A DNA stretch of 64,000 nt from JAXLQL01 sp046331625 (GTDB taxonomy: Bacteria; Acidobacteriota; Terriglobia; Bryobacterales; Bryobacteraceae). Position 1 is the stretch's first letter. Every line of letters starts with the position of its first letter. Positions 36,982 through 44,318 of the stretch are shown piece after piece. The stretch covers positions 124,001 to 188,000 of the forward strand of contig JAXLQL010000010.1 of the NCBI GenBank assembly GCA_046331625.1. The letters are read 5' to 3'. Position numbers and translations under genes: made by a program. Below the pieces are notes generated by a model. It worked only from the letters and a program-made list of their open reading frames with translations, was not told the origin of the DNA and did no database searches.

Positions 36982-37143
36982 GCTACTTTCCGGCGCAAGT
37001 TCCGCGCTTCGCTTTGTGCCACTATCCTTGCAGGTTCTTCGCCGGCCGCGAAGATGATTTCAGCCTCAGCAGGGGGTTATGAGCCTGGTCAGCGCCGTGC
37101 GGCGGGCTGCTCGCCCCCGCCCGGATTTTGCGTCCGAAAGTGG

Positions 37144-38428
37144 CTAGCTCTCCTCGCCGGAACCCTGCCCGTAGACGAAATGCCGGAACGCCCGGTGCAC
37201 TCTCGCGTCGCCCGATGCCTCGGCCAACGCACGCTCCAACTGCTGCGTGGACACGAGCCCCGGTGCATTCCGCCGATAGAACGCCGCCATCCACTCATTG
37301 AGCTGCGCCGAGCCGAACCATCGCGCGAGGCCCTGAAAGAACCGGTACCCTTCCGTGTACGCCGCACTCGGCGTGTGCCGCGTCCGCGGTTCGCCGGGCA
37401 CAACTCAACCGGAGCACGCGAGAAATCGAACGCGCGTGACGTGCGGGCGCCCGAGTCGTTGTAGACAGTCCAGGCTTCATCGATCCATCCGTCGGCTTGG
37501 CTTGCCGGCTTCAACCCGCGAGCCCACCAACTGTGGAACACCTCATGCTGCAGTGCGCGCCGATCGACGAAGTGCAACCGCCGTCATACTCCATTCCGCC
37601 GCGGTCCTGCAGAAACGCGGTTATAGCGCCGCCTGTGCAGATGCTCGCCCATCAGGCGCTCGTTGGCTTTCGAGGTTCGCGATGATCCGGCGCAGTTCGC
37701 CGAGACGCTTTTGCCTCGCGGCAGGCTTCCAGACTTCCATCGAGGACCCGCGCCCGCGAGACCGGAAGCGTCACGTCATCGGACAAGGACGCAACTTCGT
37801 CGCTCGGATGCAACTCCATCATCGGCGACAACGCAGTAGTGGTTCCTGGAAACGCGAAGCCCACTCGCCGCGTCGTCTCGCTCGATCGCGCGCGTTGGTG
37901 ATCAGCGCGTGCTCCCCGTTGCGCGTTCGCGATCTGAATGCGCAGGGTTCATCGTGAAGGATTGAAGATGAGGTTCGCCGGGACCCATGATCGTAGATAC
38001 CGCCCAGCGCCGAGATCGGAAAGCCGAAGCGGAAGCGTACGCCTTCCCGGAACCCAGTCGAGTCCCGGTTGCCGCCCGCCCACTACCGGAACCGCCGGAT
38101 GCCCCACCGCATAGCGAATACGCATCCGGTGCCGCGACCCGGCCGCGAGCAGGCGTGGGATCACCCGCAAATGCGCCCAAGCGCCGCCTCCGAAATCGCG
38201 ATGGAAAAGCGCGCGCACATCCACTGGCTCGTCATCGATCGACAACTCCTCGATGGGCTGGCGCAGGTCGAAAACAGGACAGCCGTCCTCCGAGCCGTGC
38301 TCGAAGTCGAGCAGGGCTTCGCCGCGAGCATTCGCGACCGCCGCGTTCAACTCGAGGCGGGCCTCGATATGCCGGATGTGGATCGGAACAGCGTGGAGAT
38401 CTTCGAAAGGCTTCGGAGGCGGCGCCAA
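37144..38428 (-). pseudogene. M1/M61-like zinc metallopeptidase, frame-disrupted
   Basis: On the minus strand the three reading frames together carry one protein. The N-terminal part (PPKPFEDLHAVPIHIRHIEARLELNAAVANARGE) looks like the beta-rich domain of M1/M61 peptidases. Further on is LQHEVFHSWWARGLKP followed by DGWIDEAWTVYND (HExxH and the distant Glu of the gluzincins), and a helical C-terminus (GYRFFQGLARWFGSAQLNEWMAAFYRRNAPG ... FRHFVYGQG). At least four frame changes separate these segments, and no single frame spans the gene. The call covers the summed region. Upstream sequence of the next gene (38429) abuts it. Confidence 0.7.
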
Positions 38429-39375
38429 CTAGCCTCCCACGTAGGTGGACGCCTGCGCCGTGGCCGGCCTGCGCTTCCAATCTTCCAGCATGTATCCGGC
38501 GATGTTCTCGGCGCGCTTGCGCATCGCCGACATCTGCTCGGCATCGAGTTGCCGGAACTCGCGCACCACGCGCACGTCGTCCTCGATCTGCCCAACCGTG
38601 GTGCATCCCACCGGGGCGCAATGCACGGGCAGGATCTTCAACGGCATACTCCTTGATGCTGAAGCTTTGCAGCAGCTTTGCGTTCGCCGTGGTCTTCATC
38701 GCCTGAATGCCGAGCCCGCGTTCCACGGCCTTCGGCAGCACGATCTTCTCGAAGCTCAGGTAGCCAGGGTCGGCGATATGGAGCGGCATCAGGATCGTGT
38801 CGTAGTTCGCGTAGCGTTCGAGCATCGCCGCGTGGACGTGCGGATCGTGATGTCCGGTGGCCGAAGCGCGCCTTGCCCGCTTTTGCCGCTTCGAAAGCTT
38901 CGATGGCGCCGCCGGGCGCGAACACCTGGTCCACCTCGGAGAGTTCTTTCATCGAGTGGATCTCGCTGGTGAGTCGACGAACCGCGCCCGTCGCTTCGCG
39001 AAGCGTGCAGTTCGGCCTCGGCCTCGGCTTTGGTGCGCTTCGTCGTCTTGGTGGTAATGAAGACCTGCTTGCGGAATTTGGGCAGCACCGCGCCGTACAC
39101 TTCTTCCGAGCGCCTGTTCCAATAGCTGGCCGTTATCGAAGTAGCGTTGCTGATGCCGAGTTCCACGGCGCGCAAGGTCACCGCCTTTGCCTCATCGAAC
39201 GTACAGCGAGAAAGCGCCTGCCGGCTTGTCCGATCACCGTCAGCTTGACGCCGGTCTTGCCGTGAAGACGCGCATCGGGATGTCGCCACTTCGAGCTTGC
39301 CGCCGCGCCGGGCCGCGCCACGCCAGCCCGCCGAAAACTCCACCGAAAACGAACGCCGTTGTACGAGATTGCTCC
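38429..39375 (-). pseudogene. Aldo/keto reductase, frame-disrupted
   Basis: Segments in different minus-strand frames rebuild an aldo/keto reductase-like protein: a leader with RRSFSVEF, CTFDEAKAVTLRAVELGI, YWNRRSEEVYGAVLPKFRKQVFITTKTTKRTKAEAEAELH, IHSMKELSEVDQVFAPGGAIEAFEAAK, MLERYANYDTILMPLHIADPGYLSFEKIVLPKAVERGLGIQAMKTT and a C-terminal VGCTTVGQIEDDVRVVREFRQLDAEQMSAMRKRAENIAGYMLEDWKR. The catalytic Tyr is in SYW-like ASYW and the Lys in ITTKTTK. The order is complete but several frame changes interrupt it. Tat-leader reductases of this type are common in Solibacter relatives. Confidence 0.75.
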
Positions 39376-39378
39376 TTT

Positions 39379-40251
39379 CTACAGGGAGACGCTGGCACGC
39401 GAGGCTGCAGGTTCCAACCGCAGATGCGGCTGCCTTCCATCTTGTTGTTGCCACCCGACCAGCCCAATGCGTTTTCTGAGGCTGAGCCAGCCTTGTAACC
39501 ATCCTTCTTCAGCGCCGCGACGGTCTTTCCAATTGATCGATCGCGTCCCCACCGACCCCAAATCGGCTTGTGGCCTTCCATGTGGCAGCGTCCTTCACGT
39601 GCACGTGACGATGCGATTCTTGGGGAGCTTGGGCATAGCTCTTTGGGAACGGATTCTCGCCGGAGCACTGCGCATTGGCCGGATCCCGCAAACGAGCTTG
39701 AGGCTGGGCCGCTTCACTTTGCCGAGTGCCCGCGGTGCTTCGGCAGCGGTAGCGATGTTGCAGGCGTGCTCGTTCTCGAGTCCGATGATGAGCTTGCGTT
39801 TGGCGGCCTTCTTGGCCAGAGCGTCGAGCGCTTCCACCACCGCGGGCAGGCACTTCTTGGGCTCCACCGTGCGCCAGTACGAGAACACGCGAATGATCTT
39901 GCAGCCGAGCATCTCGGCGATGTCGAAGGCGCGCGCGGCCAGCCGGGGCTGATCTTCGAAAGTGTGCTTGGAGTTGAAGATGTCCTGCTGGAAGCGTGTG
40001 TCGACACCGGGTCCGCCGGGGAGGACGCACTTGAGGATCGGGCTCGCGATGGAGATCACTTCCATGCCCTTGTCCGCGAGGATCTGGCGGGCGCGGCGGA
40101 TCTCTTCGTCCGAGAGGTCCATGATGTTCTTGCCCCACAGCACGCGGAGTTCGGCGCCGGTCATGCCGATTTCGGACATGGGCTCGACGGCTTTTTCGAG
40201 GTCGGGCGAGAATTCGTCGGTGATGGCGGCAATGCGGTATTTGGGAGTCAT
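39379..40251 (-). pseudogene. Sugar phosphate isomerase/epimerase, 3' half frame-disrupted
   Basis: The 5' two-thirds (start ATG at 40251) is a clean open frame: MTPKYRIAAITDEFSPDLEKAV, GMTGAELRVLWGKNIMDLSDEE, FDIAEMLGCKIIRVFSYWRT and KLIIGLENEHACNIATA (metal-ligand type residues in NEH). Near 39620 the frame is lost, and the remaining parts continue in other frames as HVHVKDAATWK, DWKDRRAL, KKDGYKAG and KMEGSRICGWNLQ. The product would be a TIM-barrel AP-endonuclease-2-like epimerase of about 280 residues, apparently without a leader. The disruption ends near the start of the following region, where normal genes resume. Confidence 0.75.
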
Positions 40252-40366
40252 GTTCTATCCAATTGTAGTGCCCGCCCCGCCGCGCGAGCGAGCTTGATAA
40301 GCTTGGTTCGCGTTCCTCGCCTCCAGGACTGCGTCTCGAGACGAGGACCCCGCAGATCGAGGAATC

Positions 40367-41101
40367 ATGCGAACCAAACTGCTATTCATTGCCGCGTTGG
40401 CGCATACGTGCCTCGCGAGCCCTCTCGCGATCACACTGCAGGGCACGCTGCAGCGCTCAGGCGGCCCAGCCACCGTGTTCGACAATCAACCCTATTCGGT
40501 CACCTTCACCATTCCGGATCCCGCCTTGCCGGTCTCTGGCTCCGTTTCGCCGGACCTGGCGTCTCGCAGCGTGTTGTACCTGACGCTTGGCACGTTGAAC
40601 GTTCCCGGCATCGGCTTGTCGGTGACTTCGCCGCTGCAAGTGCAGTTCATTCAGGACTCGAGCCCGGCTCTCACGTTTCACCAGTGGATGAACATCTTCC
40701 AGTTCCAGCCGCTACCGGTAGGCGACTTCATGCTTCTCACGCCGATGTACACGATCGACGGCTCGCCGATCTGGAATGGCTTGGCTGATGGACTCGGCAC
40801 GCCGAGCTTGTCGCTGCTCTCGGCGAAACAGGTCTACACGCTTTGGCGGCTGCAACAGATCCCCGGACCCGGCCTGCCGTCGCTTCCTCTTGCTGGCTTC
40901 GAGTCTCGCGCGGACTCACTCACCATCTCCGCGATACCCGAACCTTCCACGCTGGCGCTCACGTTTCTTGGGTTGCTCGCGATCGGTCAGCGCTTCTTCT
41001 TTTCGTTCAAGGCCAGCCGCGCCTTCACCAGCTTCTTTACCAAGGCAGCGGGCAGTGGCTTGCCGAGCGGGAACTGCACTCCGCCTTTGGATACTTTGTA
41101 G
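40367..41101 (+). CDS. PEP-CTERM sorted protein
   Basis: A 244-residue exported protein (leader MRTKLLFIAALAHTCLA). The C-terminal AIPEPSTLALTFLGLLAIGQR is the PEP-CTERM sorting signal: PEP box, hydrophobic stretch and basic end, recognised by an exosortase. Normally the protein stops shortly after the basic residues; here the frame runs about 37 residues further (FFFSFKASRAFTSFF...) into the antisense region of the following minus-strand gene (overlap about 115 bases). A lost stop codon or frameshift near 41000 is possible. The mature part is a beta-rich domain of unknown function. Confidence 0.75.
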   Translation: MRTKLLFIAALAHTCLASPLAITLQGTLQRSGGPATVFDNQPYSVTFTIPDPALPVSGSVSPDLASRSVLYLTLGTLNVPGIGLSVTSPLQVQFIQDSSPALTFHQWMNIFQFQPLPVGDFMLLTPMYTIDGSPIWNGLADGLGTPSLSLLSAKQVYTLWRLQQIPGPGLPSLPLAGFESRADSLTISAIPEPSTLALTFLGLLAIGQRFFFSFKASRAFTSFFTKAAGSGLPSGNCTPPLDTL

Positions 41102-41343
41102 CCTTTCAACTCGGCCTTGAAATCGTCGAGCAGAGTGCCGCTCATGACGAACATGCTGCAGTGATCGGCGAACGCCGCGTAACCCGCCACCGGACCCTTG
41201 TACTTGAACGCCGGCATCCCATAGCTGATGCCTTCGGTTGCTTCCTCGGGCAACGCGGTGCGGATCATCGCGCGCATCTTGCCGAGTGTGGTGCGGGCAG
41301 GTTCGGGCACCGCGGCAAGGTAGTCATCGACTTCTTTGGCCAT
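40987..41343 (-). CDS. DUF1801 family protein
   Basis: A 118-residue protein started at the ATG at 41343 (MAKEVDDYLAAVPEPARTTLGKMRAMIRTALP). The blocks ATEGISYGMPAFKYKGPVAGYAAFADHCSMFVM and KGYKVSKGGVQFPLGKPLPAALVKKLVKARL are the typical DUF1801 pattern (YdhG/iron-chaperone-like). Proteins of this type are common small cytosolic proteins of unknown function. Its 3' end overlaps the 3' end of the PEP-CTERM gene on the opposite strand. An earlier in-frame start at 41421 is disfavoured since it would overlap the glycosyltransferase. Confidence 0.85.
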   Translation of the reverse strand: MAKEVDDYLAAVPEPARTTLGKMRAMIRTALPEEATEGISYGMPAFKYKGPVAGYAAFADHCSMFVMSGTLLDDFKAELKGYKVSKGGVQFPLGKPLPAALVKKLVKARLALNEKKKR

Positions 41344-41362
41344 CGAGCGATTGTAGCGGGCT

Positions 41363-42475
41363 TCAAGGTTTGGGAAGAAGTTCAGCAACGGCATCCAATG
41401 CTCGCCGCGACAAATCGCCACCGCCTTCCGCGTCGATCACCTCGATCGGACCAGTGCCCGTGGGGCGCCAGCGTTTCTTGAAGCGCTCGTTCGGAGCTCC
41501 CGCGAACACCGTCACCAGGGGCGTGCCACAGGCAGCCGCGACGTGCTGCCCAGACGAATCGTAGCCCACATACAAGCTCGCTCGCGCAATCGCGGCCGCG
41601 AAAGGAGCAAACGCCCCGCGCCATTGACGGATCTGTCCAGCGCCCGCTCCCGATGCCGCGACGGCTCGCTCCACGCGCTCGGACTCCTCGCCTCCCGCAC
41701 CGTGATCGATAAGGATCGGGCAACCCGTGGCCACGAGTCCGCGCATCAGTTCGGACTCGAACGGATCAGGCACACGCTTGGCCGGATTGCCTCCCACTCC
41801 GAGGCTCACCGCGATGAAACCGGGCTCGGTTTCCACGGGAGCAGCCGAGGGCGCGATGTACGCCCGCCCCTCGACACCGAAGATCTCGCGCAACCAGTGA
41901 GCCGTCAACTCGCCGATGCTCTCGCTGCTCTCGGACTGGTAAGCGCGCGCTTCGAAGAAGTAGTAGCGCGCATCGTCGCACACGGGCACCAGGCCCAACT
42001 GCGTCAGGCGCGAGTCGGGATCCACCACAATCGAGTCCGGCTGGTCGAGTTGCGCCCGCAGCGCGAAGCTTGCCTCGAGGCGTGCGGCGAGGTCAGCGCC
42101 GCGGCCGTAGGCTGCCGGCACATACACCAACCTCGGATCCGCGTCGAACAACTCGAAGTTCTTCCCCGGACCCACGAACCCGATCGCCGCACCCGGAAAT
42201 CGCCGCTTCATCGCCTCAAGCACCACGCTCGTGACGGCGACATCCGCCCCCAGCGTCACGCGCGAAAGCACAAAAACATTTCTTACGCGATCTGTTTCGC
42301 CGCGAAAAGGCTCGGCCGGCTGTGCGCGCCGCGTCTGGCGCCCCGTCGTTCGCTCGATCAGCGGAGCAAACAGCCGCACATATTCATCGCAAGCGGTGGG
42401 ATCGAAGGCGTCGCAGAGCGGTTCGATGACGTCGCGGAACAGCGACGCGGTATCGATGTCGCGAGGCGTGAGCAA
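41363..42475 (-). CDS. GT9-type glycosyltransferase
   Basis: A 370-residue cytosolic protein of the heptosyltransferase (GT9) type. Hallmarks are VFVLSRVTLGADVAVTSVVLEAMKRRFPGAAIGFVG (N-terminal Rossmann half), FIAVSLGVGGNPAKRVPDPFE (sugar-nucleotide region) and LYVGYDSSGQHVAAACGTPLVTVFAG (C-terminal ligand loop). The length is normal. Target is probably an envelope glycan. It lies 28 bases downstream of a phosphodiester glycosidase gene, at the end of a run of four minus-strand genes. The N-terminal ~60 residues before the Rossmann fold are not recognised. Confidence 0.8.
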   Translation of the reverse strand: MLTPRDIDTASLFRDVIEPLCDAFDPTACDEYVRLFAPLIERTTGRQTRRAQPAEPFRGETDRVRNVFVLSRVTLGADVAVTSVVLEAMKRRFPGAAIGFVGPGKNFELFDADPRLVYVPAAYGRGADLAARLEASFALRAQLDQPDSIVVDPDSRLTQLGLVPVCDDARYYFFEARAYQSESSESIGELTAHWLREIFGVEGRAYIAPSAAPVETEPGFIAVSLGVGGNPAKRVPDPFESELMRGLVATGCPILIDHGAGGEESERVERAVAASGAGAGQIRQWRGAFAPFAAAIARASLYVGYDSSGQHVAAACGTPLVTVFAGAPNERFKKRWRPTGTGPIEVIDAEGGGDLSRRALDAVAELLPKP

Positions 42476-42503
42476 ACCATCATGATCTCACGCGGAGCGC
42501 AGC

Positions 42504-43634
42504 CTATCGTCTCCGCAGCACCAGCCCATCAGACACGGCCCGCTCCCGGCCGTCCGAGGGCCTGTTGACCACGTGTCCGTTCACCCACATTGCGGTGGAG
42601 CCGCCGCCGTCGAGATTCATCGCGTCCACCGCGCCGAGCGCGTGCATCGCCTGCGCGAGTTCGGCAATCGTCATTCCCACGCTGTCGGCGCGGCGTCCGT
42701 CGACCACGAATAGCAAAATCGAACCCGATGCGGTGACGCCGATCGCGGTCCGGGGGTTGCGGGCGGTCTCATGGCGGAACCCTTCCGAGGCAGTGACGAT
42801 CTCGCCGGAGCGAACGAGCCGCGGACCAGCCGCCACCAAGTCACTCGGCGCACAGGCCGGGCCGGATCCAGTGCGCTCCACGCCATAGTTCACCTTGACC
42901 ACATCGCCGAGCCGCAGGTTAGCGCGAATCCAATCAGCTGCCTCGCGCGCGGCCGAAAGCACCTGCCCGCCTTCCGGAATCTCCACGTTGCCGAAGCCTT
43001 CTTCCAGCCGCACCACGTGGCCATCGCGATCGAGTGCGGCTTCCACGCCGTCTTTTCCGCTACGCGTGGAAGGCCCGATGTCGCGCGTGTAGACCACGAG
43101 TCCGGAATCACCGCGCGGGCGATTGAGACCGTCGAGAGCGCGTTTGCGATCCCCGACCGATACTTCGCCGCGAAAGCGGACGATGTCCATCTCGATCCGT
43201 TCCTCTTCACCCTGGGTCTGACACAGCACCATCGCCGTTCGTTCCGGATTTCCGGAAAGAGGTGCGCCGGGCAGTCCGGTAGCCACTTGCGTGGTGGATC
43301 CCGAAAGCAGCCGCCCGTGGAGGGTATATGCGGAGACAGGCGCGCCAGCCAACGGTCCGGCGACCACGAAGTATCCCGCATTCACCGCTGCGAGCGCGCC
43401 GGAGCGCTGGGCCATCGACGACACGGTTTCCTTGGCCGCGAGCTTGTCCTCGGCGCGAACGGCGATCAGATCGATGCCGGGCGTCTTGGGATCGAACTCC
43501 AGCACATGGATCGAAAACGGACCCTGGGCGGCGTCTCTGTACTCGGCGTGGCGATAGACGATACCGGCCGCAATGGTCTGCTCGAGCTTCCATTCGAAGG
43601 GAAGCGCGAGGGCGAGCAGGATCCAAGGGGACAT
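42504..43634 (-). CDS. Phosphodiester glycosidase family protein (NAGPA domain)
   Basis: A 376-residue exported protein (leader MSPWILLALALPF). The C-terminal half carries the NAGPA/DUF2233 signature: RTAIGVTASGSILLFVVDGRRADSVGMTIAELAQAMHALGAVDAMNLDGGGSTAMWVNGHVVNRPSDG, with the conserved NLDGGGST loop. The N-terminal half has AVNAGYFVVAGPLAGAPVSAYTLHGRLLSG, also part of the fold. Relatives remove GlcNAc-1-phosphodiester or act on cell-wall glycans. It sits between the TPR-like gene (12 bases) and the GT9 gene (28 bases) and may process envelope polymers. Confidence 0.85.
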   Translation of the reverse strand: MSPWILLALALPFEWKLEQTIAAGIVYRHAEYRDAAQGPFSIHVLEFDPKTPGIDLIAVRAEDKLAAKETVSSMAQRSGALAAVNAGYFVVAGPLAGAPVSAYTLHGRLLSGSTTQVATGLPGAPLSGNPERTAMVLCQTQGEEERIEMDIVRFRGEVSVGDRKRALDGLNRPRGDSGLVVYTRDIGPSTRSGKDGVEAALDRDGHVVRLEEGFGNVEIPEGGQVLSAAREAADWIRANLRLGDVVKVNYGVERTGSGPACAPSDLVAAGPRLVRSGEIVTASEGFRHETARNPRTAIGVTASGSILLFVVDGRRADSVGMTIAELAQAMHALGAVDAMNLDGGGSTAMWVNGHVVNRPSDGRERAVSDGLVLRRR

Positions 43635-43646
43635 TCGGTGGCCGGG

Positions 43647-44303
43647 CTACTGCGCCCTGGCGGCGTACCAGGATTCGGCTTGGGCGAGCGCGGCGTTGCC
43701 GGGCAGGAGTTTGTGGAGGCGCTGCACCACGGGCAACCCGGACTTGTAGACGTCTTTGATAGGCTTGGTGGCTCCCAGCGCATCCAAGACGTCTATCGTC
43801 GCCTTCTTGTCTCCATCCAAAGCTGCGAGCAGGGCGCGATCAGCCGAGATCCACGGATCGTCCGAGGGCCCAATCAGTTCGCGAACCGAAGCGATTGTCG
43901 AGGCCACATCGGCGCCGAGCTTTCCATCCGCCGGGGGCCGCTGCTGCAAACTGGTCACGATCCACTGGACGCGGTTGTACGTGCTTTTGATCAGGAATTC
44001 CTCGCGTTCCTCCAGTTTCTTGCCCTTCTCATAGAACTGCAAAGCTTCGTCGACTTGGCCTTGCCGCCTCAGAATGCCGGCCAACGAGCCGTAGCAATCG
44101 GCGAGCCGGTCGGCTGCCTCTCGAATGTCCTCGGGCGCCGAGCTAACGTCCTTGTATCGTTCGAGGTCGTGCCTGCTCAATTCGGCCTCGAGGATCTTGA
44201 TGGCCTTCCTGAGACTGGCCTCGGCGTCGCTCAGCTTGTTTCTCTTTCGCGCCACCAAAGCAGCAGCCTGAAGGGGCTCGATATCCAAGACCAAGTCCAG
44301 CAT
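43647..44303 (-). CDS. TPR-like helical protein
   Basis: A 218-residue protein with no signal peptide, consisting of helical repeats. The first unit (ALVARKRNKLSDAEASLRKAIKILEAELSR) and the second (ADRLADCYGSLAGILRRQGQVDEALQFYEKGKKLEEREEF) are TPR-like; the second half (SADRALLAALDGDKKATIDVLDALGATKPIKDVYKSGLPVVQRLHKL) is less clear. It starts 15 bases downstream of the FAD/TIR-like fusion, and is probably translated from the same message. A helical partner of this kind is frequent next to TIR-like effectors in conflict systems, where it may serve as sensor or scaffold. That role is inference from context. Confidence 0.75.
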   Translation of the reverse strand: MLDLVLDIEPLQAAALVARKRNKLSDAEASLRKAIKILEAELSRHDLERYKDVSSAPEDIREAADRLADCYGSLAGILRRQGQVDEALQFYEKGKKLEEREEFLIKSTYNRVQWIVTSLQQRPPADGKLGADVASTIASVRELIGPSDDPWISADRALLAALDGDKKATIDVLDALGATKPIKDVYKSGLPVVQRLHKLLPGNAALAQAESWYAARAQ

Positions 44304-44318
44304 TCGTGCAGTACTCCT

